Source: an uncultured Pseudomonadota bacterium (GTDB lineage Bacteria; Myxococcota_A; Bradymonadia; Bradymonadales; GCA-2716585). Taken from it: 45,039 nucleotides of DNA. Positions within the stretch are counted from its first letter, which is position 1; the number at the start of each line of letters is the position of its first letter. The stretch is taken from positions 1 through 45,039 of the forward strand of contig CALBXO010000369.1 of NCBI GenBank assembly GCA_937890335.1, in the 5' to 3' direction. The position numbers and the translations under genes are program-made. Below the pieces are notes generated by a model, which worked only from the letters and a program-made list of their open reading frames with translations, ran no database searches and had not been told where the DNA came from. Below are positions 16,326-25,800 of this stretch, one piece after another.

Positions 16326-17442
16326 CGAGCGCCTCAGCAAAGCGGGCTATGTCCGCGTCTGTGGTGTGGAGATGCGGGGCGACACGCACGGCATCTCCAC
16401 GGACGCTGACGTAGATCTGCGCGGCACGCAGCCGCTCCGGGAGGCCCGGAGGCAGCCCGTCCGTGAACCGAAGACCCAGGATGTTGGGGCTGCGCAGATG
16501 GGCCGGGGCGGCGACCGCTCCGTGGGTCCGTACGGCGTCCTCGATCTGCGCGGTCCGCGCGCTGAGGTAGGCCGCGACTTCGGCCACGGACCAGGCCAGC
16601 AGCTGCTCAAGCGCGGCGATCGCCATCGGCAAGAGCACCGGGTTGCTGCGCTGGCCAAAATCAAAGCGGCGGGCGCCCGGGGCGAAGTCGTCTCGGTAGT
16701 CGACCAGCTCCGCGAACACCTCGCTGCGCTCGCGGGTGATCCAATTGTACTCGAGCGGAACGCCGCCGTGGTGCTCGGGCGCCGCGTAGACGTAGGCCAG
16801 GCCGTACGGCCCCATCAGCCATTTGTACGCGGCAGCGACCAGGAAATCCGGCCGGATCGCCGCCAGATCCAGCGGGTTTGCGCCGAGAGACTGGGTCGCA
16901 TCGATTACGAGCCGCGCCCCTACCTGCCGGCAGCGCGACCCGACAGCAACGAGGTCCACCAGGCTGCCGTCGGTCCAGTGGCAATGCGAGATCGCCACCG
17001 CCCCCACGCCAGCGTCGATGGCGTCGAGCACCGCCGGCGTCCAGTCCCCATCGGCGGGCCGCGCTACGGTCCGGACCCGAGCCCCACATTGGCTCGCGCG
17101 CGCGCGCCATGGGTAGACATTGCTCGGAAACTGCTCGGCCAGCAGCACGACATCGCGCCCCGGGCCGAGGGGTGTATTGGCCGCTGCCACCCCAATCCCG
17201 TAGCTGACCGATGGCGCAAACGAGACACAGTCGGGCGGCGCTCCCACAAGCTGCCCAAACAGCGTCCGCAAGCGCTCGCCGTCTTCAAAGAAGTCGGAGG
17301 GACCGATAGCCCACGGTGCGGCCCGTCGTTCCAAACCGGACGCGCCCGCCTCGCGCACCGCCCGGAGAGGGGGGGCCAGAAAGGAAGCGTTGAGGTAGAC
17401 GACGTCGTCGGGCACCTCAAAGAGGTGGCGGTGGGCACTCAC
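16315..17442 (-). CDS. Class V aminotransferase / cysteine-desulfurase-fold PLP enzyme
   Basis: A 375-residue PLP enzyme of the aminotransferase class V fold. The N-terminus has VPDDVVYLNASFLAPP. The cofactor-binding Asp is in VIDATQSLGANPLDL. The Schiff-base Lys is in AAAYKWLMGPYGLAYVY. The domain ends with PNILGLRF and a short C-terminal subdomain with VSVRGDAVRVAPHLH. No catalytic Cys loop typical of SufS/IscS is visible, so it is more likely an aminotransferase, lyase or epimerase-like member than a sulfur donor. The GTG start at 17442 overlaps the TGA of the upstream pseudokinase gene (GTGA), and its stop overlaps the DUF2156 start. The substrate is not determinable. Confidence 0.88.
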   Translation of the reverse strand: MSAHRHLFEVPDDVVYLNASFLAPPLRAVREAGASGLERRAAPWAIGPSDFFEDGERLRTLFGQLVGAPPDCVSFAPSVSYGIGVAAANTPLGPGRDVVLLAEQFPSNVYPWRARASQCGARVRTVARPADGDWTPAVLDAIDAGVGAVAISHCHWTDGSLVDLVAVGSRCRQVGARLVIDATQSLGANPLDLAAIRPDFLVAAAYKWLMGPYGLAYVYAAPEHHGGVPLEYNWITRERSEVFAELVDYRDDFAPGARRFDFGQRSNPVLLPMAIAALEQLLAWSVAEVAAYLSARTAQIEDAVRTHGAVAAPAHLRSPNILGLRFTDGLPPGLPERLRAAQIYVSVRGDAVRVAPHLHTTDADIARFAEALGVR

Positions 17443-19568
17443 GGCTTTGCTGTCCGCGCCACGCGAAATCCAAGGTACGGCTTGCGGTAGTCCGGCAGGT
17501 TGTACTCGCGCTCGGCAGACCGAAGGTAGCGGCTTGGGCTCACGTAGCCGCCGCCCCGAAATCCGCGGTACGAGTCCTTGCTCGCGGGCCCCATGGGGTT
17601 GACCGTGTGGGCTGTGGGGTAGAGGGCGTACGCATCCCAGACCCACTCGTACGCGTTGCCGCTCATGTCGTAGATCCCCCAGGCGTTGGCTGCCTTCAGG
17701 CCCACACCGTGGAGCGTCTTGTCGCTGTTGCGGTTGTACCAGGCCACTGAGTCCGCCGGACCGTACATCGCGGTGCGCGTCCCGGCACGGGCGGCGCGCT
17801 CCCACTCGGCTTCCAACGGCAGGCGGTACCCCTCACAGGCCAGACCCGAGAATCCAACCTCCTTGCACTCCAGATCCACGCCCGGCGCGCCCTGGCATCC
17901 CTTCATCGAGTAACATTCGTCGAGCCCCTCTTTGGCGGACCGGGCGTTGCAGTACCACACCGCGTCAAACCAATTGACGTTCGTCGCCGGGCAATCCCCA
18001 CCGCACTCGACCTGCCTCCAGGGTACGGAATCCGCGTGCTCCGACCACTCAGACCGCGTGACCTCGGTCTTGGAGATGAAGTACGCGTTGGTCAGGGACA
18101 CGGGGTATTCGTACTCGTCCACAAAGCTTCGTCCCTGCTCGGATGGCGGGCTGCCCACAAGGAATCGGCCCGGTTGCACCAGGGCAAAGCCGTCGGGGGA
18201 GGGCACGATGACCTCCTCAAACTTCACGACGCTGGTGTCTCCCGTCGGCACGTCCGATGCGAAGGCGAAGTAGCGAAAACCCAATGTGGCCCCAATCAAC
18301 AGCACGAGCACCACGCTCAGGGCGATGGCAGGCGTGTGGCTGACCGGCCCGGACAACTTCGGCGGTGGGGCGGTCGCGCGCTCGTCAATCTGCTTGACCG
18401 CCGCGCTGGCCATGGAGCTTGCGCTCTCCTCGGGCGGTTTGCCTTCCAGCTCGTCCAGCGCCGCCGCGACATCCCCGGAGTCGATGTCGCGCGCCATGGC
18501 CTCCATGGAGTCCGGGGTGAAGAACCCCGCGGGCCCCGCAGTCGCCAGACTTGGCTCGGCCTCCATGGAGCCGAGGCTGCCCATGACGTTGTCGAGCGCC
18601 TCGTCGATCGACAGCTCCGCCGAGTCCATCTTCTCGGGTTTGTGGAGCGCTCCGACCGCGCCAGACTGGGACAGGCCTTCCGGCGCCTCTTCAACCTCGG
18701 GTTCTGGCGGAGGCGGCGCGCGGTGGACGTGAAACACCTCGGAGAGGTCGCCGGCCTTGAGCGCCTCGCGCAGCGCCCCCGCGTTGGCATAGCGCTCCGT
18801 GGTCTCGCGGGCCAGAGCCTTCCGGATCACCGCTCCGAGCGTGCCCTCGAGCAGCGCCTCGGGCACGTCGAGCTTGCCCGCGTAGTGCGCCATCATGCAC
18901 TGCTGGGGGTTCTCTGCGCCGACCACCGGCCGGCCAATGAGCGCCTCCACCAGGATCAGCCCCATCTGGTAGACGTCCGTCTGCGGCACGCGCACCTTGG
19001 CCTTGATGCACTCGGGCGCGATGTAGCGCATCGTCTGGAGGCCCGCCGCCTCGGGCTTGAAGGGGTCCAGCGCGTAGCCCGTGGCGCAGAGGCGCTCCTT
19101 GTCGCCCTCCACAGACACCAGCAGGTTCTCCGGCCTCAGGCCACCGTGCACCAGGTCCTGCCGGTGCAGCTGTGACACGGCCTCCAGCACCGGGCTGAGC
19201 AATTTGATGGCCAGCGCGGGGTGCAGCAGACCACCGTCGGCGATGTCCGTGGCCAGGCTGCGGCTGCCCAGGTAATCGCTGACGACAAACGGGTGTTCGC
19301 CGCCTTCGAGCAACCCAAAATCCAGGATCGGGACCAGGTTGGGATGGGGCATCTGCGCGATCTTATGCGCCGCCTGAAGCAGCGCCGAGCGCCCCGGCTT
19401 GTCGTCCGCCAGGCCTTGGAAGACCCGCACGGCCACCAGCCGCCCATCCTGCAGATTGCGGCCCTCGTACAGGCTGGAGGCAGAGCCTTCCGCCAGCACG
19501 CGATTGATCTCGTGCTGCGCACCGATTGCCGTACCGGCCCGGAGTGTGTTCTGGGAAGCGCCCCCCAT
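17439..19568 (-). CDS. Transmembrane pseudokinase fused to SUMF1/FGE-like domain
   Basis: A 709-residue protein. Residues about 15-280 have the Ser/Thr kinase fold, including RYIAPECIKAK and DVYQMGLILVEALIG. Every key catalytic residue is changed: VAIK is VAVR (Arg 48), HRD is HGG (141-143) and DFG is TGY (163-165). It is therefore a pseudokinase. An acidic Pro-rich linker and a membrane helix (about 412-436) lead to an external formylglycine-generating-enzyme-type domain (461-705) with PGRFLVGS, KTEVTRSEW, YRLPLEAEWERAARAG, YDMSGNAYEWVWD and RGFRGGGYVSPSRYLRSAER. True FGEs carry two cysteines after RGGSW; here that stretch has none, so sulfatase maturation is unlikely. The start is preceded by GGAAGG and AGGGG. 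It heads the operon with the aminotransferase and DUF2156 genes and is paralogous to the kinase at 9972. Likely a ligand-binding or scaffold sensor. Confidence 0.9.
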   Translation of the reverse strand: MGGASQNTLRAGTAIGAQHEINRVLAEGSASSLYEGRNLQDGRLVAVRVFQGLADDKPGRSALLQAAHKIAQMPHPNLVPILDFGLLEGGEHPFVVSDYLGSRSLATDIADGGLLHPALAIKLLSPVLEAVSQLHRQDLVHGGLRPENLLVSVEGDKERLCATGYALDPFKPEAAGLQTMRYIAPECIKAKVRVPQTDVYQMGLILVEALIGRPVVGAENPQQCMMAHYAGKLDVPEALLEGTLGAVIRKALARETTERYANAGALREALKAGDLSEVFHVHRAPPPPEPEVEEAPEGLSQSGAVGALHKPEKMDSAELSIDEALDNVMGSLGSMEAEPSLATAGPAGFFTPDSMEAMARDIDSGDVAAALDELEGKPPEESASSMASAAVKQIDERATAPPPKLSGPVSHTPAIALSVVLVLLIGATLGFRYFAFASDVPTGDTSVVKFEEVIVPSPDGFALVQPGRFLVGSPPSEQGRSFVDEYEYPVSLTNAYFISKTEVTRSEWSEHADSVPWRQVECGGDCPATNVNWFDAVWYCNARSAKEGLDECYSMKGCQGAPGVDLECKEVGFSGLACEGYRLPLEAEWERAARAGTRTAMYGPADSVAWYNRNSDKTLHGVGLKAANAWGIYDMSGNAYEWVWDAYALYPTAHTVNPMGPASKDSYRGFRGGGYVSPSRYLRSAEREYNLPDYRKPYLGFRVARTAKP

Positions 19569-19607
19569 ACCCCTACCTTCCTACGGGATGGACCGAATTC
19601 CAATAGA

Positions 19608-21029
19608 TCAAAACGGTCCGGGGACCCAGCAAGCGTGGAAGCCCGGCGGGACCCGAACGGGTAGCTCCACCGTCGCGACCGGTCCGGCGGAGACGTCCCG
19701 CGCGTCCAGTACCACGAAATCGCTGCGCCCCGCCCGGCGGTCGTGGACGAAGGTCATCAGCCAGCCGTCGTCCTCGGACTCCCCGGTGTCGCGCGGCGCA
19801 AAGACAACCTCACCTCCAAACCGATGGGCCCCGTAATCGTACGCCTCCGACGTCCCAGACTGCGTGTCGTATTTGATCACTCCGTCAAACATCAGCTGCG
19901 GCTCCGACGCGATCCGTGGGTTGTAGCTGTACCGCGTCGGGACGCCGAGCAGGTCGTCGTTCATGCGCGGAAACTCCGACGGCCGATCGTCGAGGCGCTC
20001 CTCTTTGACATCGCCAGTGACGAGGTTGAACCGCCACTTGTGCAAGAATGGTTGCAGCTGAAGGAAGTACAGCCGCGGGACCTCTCCGGCCCAATCGCCC
20101 GTGGGCATGGGGTTGTCCACGCGGCATGCGATCAGCACCACCTCATCGCCTTCCTCCCACGCGTTGATCGTGTGGTAGATGTAGCAGGGTGGGCACTCGA
20201 ACCAGCGCACATCCGTCCCGTCACTGTCGCGGGGCATGATACCAAACCGAGACGGCGTCGTGTCGTCAAAGGCGATCTTGCGCTTGCCCTTGCGCATCGC
20301 CTGCGGGTCCCAACCCAGCGGCAGGTCCAGCAAGATCGTGTGATTCTGCGTGATCGCCAGGTCGTGCAGGATGCGCGGAGCAGGAATCTCGATGGGCACC
20401 ACCGAGATCAGCTCCCCCTTCGCGGACACACGCCCGTACTGCAGAAACGGCGGCTTGAAGAAGCTGAAGTCCATGAAGACCATCTCGCCCGTGCGAGGAT
20501 CCACCTTTGGATGGGCGGACATGCCGCAGTCCAGACGCCGCCCAAACTCCGCAACGCCGACCGTGTCCAGCTCCGGCACGCTGATCTCGTACGGGTCCCC
20601 GCCCAGCCACCACAGCGAGAGCAACTTGCCGGCGTGGTAGACGAGGTCCGTGTTGGACGTGTTCTTGATGGGGCCGCCGGGAAGGTCCATGCGCACGGGG
20701 TCCAGAATGCCGGGCCACTGCGCAGCCCCGACACCACCCTCGTGCTCGAACGACCGGGTACGGACCCATTTGTTGCGGTACGTGGCCTTGCCGTTCTCCA
20801 CGTGCAAGCCGTGGATCATCCCGTCACCGTCAAACCAATGGTACCGACCGAGCGGCTCAAACTGCGGGTTGGGGCTGTTGCGGCAGAACATGCCCGTCAG
20901 CTCGCGCGGCAGCTCACCGTGGACGGTCAGGTTCTCCGCGACGACTTCCTCATGAACCGGTGCGAACTGGTCCGAGAGATAGCCACGATCAAATGTGTCC
21001 AGGAGGGCCTGAACCTGGTCTTGTTGCAC
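19608..21029 (-). CDS. Carotenoid oxygenase (RPE65/CCD family)
   Basis: A 473-residue member of the carotenoid cleavage dioxygenase family, which uses non-haem iron to split carotenoids, retinoids or related stilbenes. The four iron-binding histidines are visible: H173 (MSAHPK), H222 (ILHDLAIT), H286 (YIYHTINAWEEGD) and H465 (PPGFHACWVPG). The N-terminal NLTVHGELPRELTGMFCRNSPNPQF and RYHWFDGDGMIHGL are family signatures, as is the LQYGRVSAKGEL region. Length is normal. The GTG start at 21029 has GGAG 8 bases upstream. The gene is divergent from the carboxymuconolactone-decarboxylase-family gene (51 bases between). The substrate cannot be named from sequence. Confidence 0.93.
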   Translation of the reverse strand: MQQDQVQALLDTFDRGYLSDQFAPVHEEVVAENLTVHGELPRELTGMFCRNSPNPQFEPLGRYHWFDGDGMIHGLHVENGKATYRNKWVRTRSFEHEGGVGAAQWPGILDPVRMDLPGGPIKNTSNTDLVYHAGKLLSLWWLGGDPYEISVPELDTVGVAEFGRRLDCGMSAHPKVDPRTGEMVFMDFSFFKPPFLQYGRVSAKGELISVVPIEIPAPRILHDLAITQNHTILLDLPLGWDPQAMRKGKRKIAFDDTTPSRFGIMPRDSDGTDVRWFECPPCYIYHTINAWEEGDEVVLIACRVDNPMPTGDWAGEVPRLYFLQLQPFLHKWRFNLVTGDVKEERLDDRPSEFPRMNDDLLGVPTRYSYNPRIASEPQLMFDGVIKYDTQSGTSEAYDYGAHRFGGEVVFAPRDTGESEDDGWLMTFVHDRRAGRSDFVVLDARDVSAGPVATVELPVRVPPGFHACWVPGPF

Positions 21030-21080
21030 GTACGAACTCCGCTTGGCACGAGGGCGCCGCGGATGCTACCACAGCCCCCT

Positions 21081-21617
21081 ATGGCCCGCATCCCCTATCC
21101 CCCCACCCCGCCCGAGGACAGCGCTGCGCTGCTCCGGAAGCTGCCAGACCTGAACATCTTCAAGATGCTGTCCTGGTCACCGCCCGCTCTCGACGGGTTT
21201 GTCCGGATGGGCAGCGGGCTGCTCTACAAGGGCTGCCTCGACCCGGTCCTGCGCGAGATCGTGATTGTTCGTGTCGGCCATCTCTGTGGGTCCGAGTACG
21301 AAGTTCGGCAACATGAACACACCCTCCGGGCACTGGGCGCTCATCCCGACGTCGTCGCGGCGATCCCCGCCGGGGCCGACGCCGTGACAAGCGCAGACGA
21401 CTCGCTGCACGCCGCGACCGGGCGAGCCTTGGAGCTGGCAGACCTCATGGTCAGCGGACAGGAGTGCGCCGAGGTCGCCCAGGCGCTGCGCGACGCGCTC
21501 GACGAGCGTGCCCTGGTCGAACTTACGGTGACCATCGGCTACTACTTGATGGTCAGCCGCGTCCTGACCACGCTGGACGTAGACATCGAGGACGAAGATG
21601 CCTTCCTCAACCTGTAG
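21081..21617 (+). CDS. Carboxymuconolactone decarboxylase family protein
   Basis: A 178-residue all-helical protein of the carboxymuconolactone decarboxylase/AhpD superfamily: LLYKGCLDPVLREIVIVRVGHLCGSEYEVRQHEHTLRALG is the core pattern across about 47-86, and a second helix pair follows (ALVELTVTIGYYLMVSRVL). AhpD-type members have CxxC followed by His; here it is C-G-S-E-Y-E followed by HEH, so only one Cys remains, as in many CMD proteins that are not peroxiredoxin reductants. A metabolic decarboxylase or hydroperoxide role is open. The start at 21081 is the first ATG after the divergent promoter region. The gene overlaps the following small lipoprotein gene by 20 bases. Confidence 0.85.
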   Translation: MARIPYPPTPPEDSAALLRKLPDLNIFKMLSWSPPALDGFVRMGSGLLYKGCLDPVLREIVIVRVGHLCGSEYEVRQHEHTLRALGAHPDVVAAIPAGADAVTSADDSLHAATGRALELADLMVSGQECAEVAQALRDALDERALVELTVTIGYYLMVSRVLTTLDVDIEDEDAFLNL

Positions 21618-21969
21618 ACTGGCCCTGTGCCTCCTGATCCTCACGCTGACCGCCTGCGGCGACGAGGGGGCCACCGGACCCGCCGCTGTGGGCCCCTGTG
21701 GTACTGCCGAGGCGTCCGCGTCCGTGCGCGGGCAAGTGGCCGTCCCGGCGTGCAACGAGACCCTCGTCGGCGCAGAAGTCGAACTCTACGACGAGCTCCT
21801 CCTGGGCAAACTGAGCACCGGCACCACCAACGCAGACGGTGAGTTCTCTCTGCCATTGCCGGCGGATGGTCGCTACATCCTCCTGGCCGGCAAAGGCCCC
21901 TACAAAGGCCGATCCGACGTGTTTGCCGTCGCTGGAACCTGTCCCTACCAGGTCATTGTGGTCCAATGA
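21598..21969 (+). CDS. Small lipoprotein with beta-sandwich domain
   Basis: A 123-residue lipoprotein. The signal peptide ends in the lipobox LTLTACGDEG (Cys 20). The mature part reads SVRGQVAVPACNETLVGAEVELYD, then GTTNADGEFSLPLPADGRY, the pattern of a carboxypeptidase-regulatory-like or Cna-B-like beta-sandwich. Four further cysteines could make two disulfides. A GAGG site lies 7 bases upstream of the ATG, inside the end of the preceding gene, so the two are translationally coupled. Function unknown. Confidence 0.8.
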   Translation: MPSSTCRLALCLLILTLTACGDEGATGPAAVGPCGTAEASASVRGQVAVPACNETLVGAEVELYDELLLGKLSTGTTNADGEFSLPLPADGRYILLAGKGPYKGRSDVFAVAGTCPYQVIVVQ

Positions 21970-22700
21970 CCGACGAAAAGCAGGCGGGGACCGCAGCGCC
22001 CGCGAAGCACACGGACTCTCCCGCCGACACCGAAGCTCGGTCCCCCTGGCGTGTCGGCGCGCTCATCGCCGCTGGCGCCGTCGCCACCGTCACGATGGTC
22101 ATCGGGCTCGGGTCCGCGGGACTGGAGGGCGGCCACGAGTACACCGACCAATGGCTTTATTGCGCGGGCGCGCGCGCGCATGAGCGCTCGCCAACAGTGT
22201 GGATCGAGCCCGACGTGGGCGAGAGCGGCCTCGCGACGGAGGCGCTGTACCGCGAGGTCTCCAAAACGCACAGGGTCTGCACCCGCGACCGGCGCGGGCT
22301 CGGACGGGCCGCTCCGCGCACCGCCGGCACACCAACCGCCGAGGTGCTCGCCAAGGAGCTCCAGTCCTTGCACAGCCTGGCCGGCGAGGACGGGCCATTC
22401 GTGTTTGTTGGGCTCGGTGCGGGCGCTCTGACCCTCAGGGCGTACGCCGCCGACCACCCCGCCGCGGTCCTGCACACCATCGAAGTGGACCCTCCACAGG
22501 GCCAGATCCCCTTCCACCCCGATCGCGCGGAGTTCCTCGCCGGCTTGCCACCGGACATCCGCAGGGAGTTCGATGCCCTGGCGACCACGCTGGAGTCGCC
22601 GCCTCCCGCCGCGCCCTCCACCGTCGCCGCAACCGCGGACAAGCTCAGCAAGACGCCGGAGGCGCTCGTCACCCTGATCCAACAGGCCGCCGGCCAGTAA
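21966..22700 (+). CDS. Membrane-anchored alpha/beta-hydrolase-like protein without nucleophile
   Basis: A 244-residue protein with one membrane helix (about 29-52) and an external alpha/beta-hydrolase-like core. The segment LAKELQSLHSLAGEDGPFVFVGLGAGALTLRAYAADHP matches the nucleophile-elbow region of hydrolases (usually VGHSxGG), but the elbow is G-L-G-A-G at 149-153 and position 151 is Gly instead of Ser. HTIEVDPP follows, as in active relatives. The C-terminal part is short and predicted helical. No esterase activity is expected; a binding or regulatory role is inferred. The ATG overlaps the stop of the small lipoprotein gene (ATGA). Confidence 0.75.
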   Translation: MTDEKQAGTAAPAKHTDSPADTEARSPWRVGALIAAGAVATVTMVIGLGSAGLEGGHEYTDQWLYCAGARAHERSPTVWIEPDVGESGLATEALYREVSKTHRVCTRDRRGLGRAAPRTAGTPTAEVLAKELQSLHSLAGEDGPFVFVGLGAGALTLRAYAADHPAAVLHTIEVDPPQGQIPFHPDRAEFLAGLPPDIRREFDALATTLESPPPAAPSTVAATADKLSKTPEALVTLIQQAAGQ

Positions 22701-22767
22701 CCGGACCCAACTTGTGGCTTGCTCGCGATAAATCCCTTTGTGGACCCTTGCGATCCGCGGTGGTGGG

Positions 22768-22794
22768 GGCCATGTTTGGCCAGTACGGTTTTTT
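22768..22794 (+). promoter_or_regulatory. Hairpin with T-run in the leader of the DUF4157 gene
   Basis: GGCCA-TGTT-TGGCC (22768-22781) is a 5-base-pair stem with a 4-base loop. Seven bases later a T6 tract begins (22789-22794), 21 bases before the ATG of the giant gene. It could end transcription of the operon upstream or act as an attenuator. The gap between stem and T-run weakens the intrinsic-terminator reading. Confidence 0.3.
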
Positions 22795-22815
22795 GGGCTC
22801 TGCTGTTGTTGCGGG

Positions 22816-25800
22816 ATGTCTCGAGACAAATCGGAAAAGAACGCCAGCGCTGAGGCCGCAGACGGTCCGGCGTCATTCGGTGCCACCCCAGGGCCGCGCG
22901 CGGGCTTCGCCGCCGCGCAACGAAACCAACTTCTCCCCGTTCAGATGAAGGCCGCAGGCCCGTCGCCCACGTCCGAGGCCCACACGGCCGCGACGCAGGG
23001 CGTATCGGGCGCGCCAGCTGCGCTGCCGCACGGCGAGCAGATCCAGCAAGCCTTTGGACACCACGACGTCTCGGGTGTCGGCGCACACACCGACGGCGCC
23101 GCCGCAGACGCCAACGACGAGCTCGGTTCCCACGGCTACGCCATGGGCGAGAGCGTGGCCTTCGCCCAATCCCAGCCCGACCTTCACACCGCCGCCCACG
23201 AGGCGGCCCACGTCGTTCAACAGCGCGGCGGCGTTGCCCTCAAAGGCGGCGTCTCGGAGCCGGGGGACCCCTACGAGGACCACGCCGACGCCGTCGCCGA
23301 CGCCGTCGTGGCTGGAGAGAGCGCCGAGGGACTCCTCGACACCATGGCCCCCGCGGGCGCCGCCTCGGCGAGCCCCGGCAACGTCCAGCAGGACCCCAAG
23401 GGCGGGACCGACAAGCTGCCGGCCAAAAAGAGCGTCACCTGGGCCGGCGACACGTTCGACGTAACCTTCTCCACCAAAGGCTCCGGCAGCTGGGACCGCA
23501 AGGTCGTCTTCACTGTCGTCTACACCGGCAAACACCTCGTCCAGTTTGAGTCCGACAAAGAGAAAAAACTCGAGACGGACATCGGCTCAAAGGCGCTCGA
23601 CGCCAAGGCCACCGTCGGCGAGAACGCCATCTCACTGGACCTCTATGGCGACGGCAGCCGCATCGTCACTCTGTCCGACAAGGGCGGCCCATACGAGTAC
23701 GACAAGAACAAGAACGCCCACCACCTGAAGCTCACAAAGGACGGCAAGTTCGCCATGTCGGCGTCGACGCTGTTCATCATCAAAGAGCTGACCCCGGCCA
23801 AGAACGACGACAAACCCGCGGTAGACAGCACCCAGCCCAAGCAAGACACCGGACCCGAGGTCGAGGCGTCCTCCCATCTCAAACTCACGGTGGGCCGCAC
23901 ACCGTTTGAGGTCTGGTGGGAGAAGCACCGCGTCGGCCTGCTGTTCCACGTCAAATACGTCGGCCCCAACTGGTGCCCCGTCGCGGACCAGAAACTCCTC
24001 GTCGGGCGCGACGCGCCAGCGGGGGACCCAAAGCTTTCGCTGCTGAGCAACACCGGCGGTCTCGCGCACTTCGACCTGGACGGCGATGGCGTCGCCGACT
24101 ACTCGCTCAAGCAGGCGGTCAAGCACGAGGAGGCCAAGGACACCTCCAAACACCCCGAGCGAAGCTTCCGATTCGACCTGCTCGACAAGAGCGGCAAGAT
24201 GGTCAATTGGACCGCCCACCTCGTGCGCGGTCCCATTGAGGCGGAGGAAGGAAAGGGCCAGGGCGTCAACTTGCCGGCCCCGACACCGCTCGACCTGACC
24301 TTCAACGGCGACCCTTTCAAACTGCGCGCCCGCCGGATCGGCGACACCAACGACGTCATGGTGGACTTTGAGTACACCGGCAAGGAGCAGATCAACCGCA
24401 AGAAGAGCAGCCTGCGGGTGCTGCGCGAGGACAAGCTCACCTCCCTCACGCTGAAATCTCTCGTCAACAATGGCCGCGACCTCCAGCTCGATCTCAGCGG
24501 TGACGGGAAGGCCGACCTCATCATGGTCCACACCGTGGACGGAAACACCTCCGGTGACGGCCGAAACCAGGTCCGCCAGCATCACTTCCGGCAGTTCGAC
24601 AAGGACCAGCAGTTCAAAGCGCAGCTCGACTTCTGGGTGACGGGCAAAGCCCAGGTCATCCCCGACAACCAGGACGAGAAGAAGGCGGCGCCGGATACGA
24701 ACGCGGAGTTCCCCACGACCGCGCCGCCGACGCAGGGCAACAACCCCGGCGAGCGGCCGCGCAACTACCTCAAGAGCGGCGGCCTTACCGAGATTCGGCT
24801 CGACGGAGACGGAGACCAGTCCAAGGATCTCGTGGTCCGGGTCAAAAAGCTCGAGGCTCACGAAGGCGGCAGCGCCAAGCGGGCGAAAGTCCAGATCATC
24901 CAACTGCTCACCGGAGAGGTGCGCGAAACCGAGTTTGACCTACCCAAGCACGACTTTGGCGGGGAGTGGCTCCCGATGACGTCGGAGGTGACCGACGGCT
25001 TTGGCCCCAACGTCATCGACCTGAGCCGCAAGGACAAGCTCAAGATCTACCCGGCGTCTCGGCAGCAGAGTGGGGTCCACTACAAGCTGGAGGCGGCGGG
25101 CACGGCCAAGACCCTGACGTTCCCACCCAACACCAACCCGCTGAGCACCGTCGCGTCCACCACCAAGGAGCAATCGGCCGGTGGCATTCACGCCGTGGAT
25201 CTCAAACTCGGGGCGTTCAACGACAAGTTCCGCGTGACGCTCGACAAGAGCTCCGGCGTGGCAAAACTCGGCATCAGCGCCCTCAACGGCGACAACACCG
25301 GCGCCCCCTACACCCTCCCGCTCAAGTCGGGCTGGGGCACGCGGCTCAAAGCGCTCAAGACCGAGGGACTGCACGTCGCGCTCGACCTCAACGGCGACGA
25401 CAAGGCCGACCTCGAGATCTACGACCAGATGCAGGAGCCGGCCAGCCACGACGGCGGCGGTGACGCGTCCCGGAAGCGCAACCACCGCCTGCGCGTCCGC
25501 GGCGCCGCGGTCACGGCGGAGAAGCAGCTCTTCTTCCAGGTCAACCACGGCCACCTCACCGGCGCCGCAGGGGGCAAGGTCGGCAGCGACCAGCAGGTGG
25601 TCGACTCCGCGTCCAAAGCCGTGGACAGCCTCAGCGAACAGAAGCGGCTCGGCAGCTTCGCCGAGCAGCTCGCCGCCTACGAGGGCGCGCTGTTCAAGGA
25701 ACGCAAGGCCGCGCTGGACAAGGGGTACATCAGCCAGACCGTCTACGACGCGTGGGGCGCGCTGAGCATGGACATGGTCATGCTCCGGCCGCAGGTCAAC

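Noticed and set aside
17439..19568. True formylglycine-generating enzyme activity
   Set aside because: The two active-site cysteines after the RGGSW-type motif are absent.
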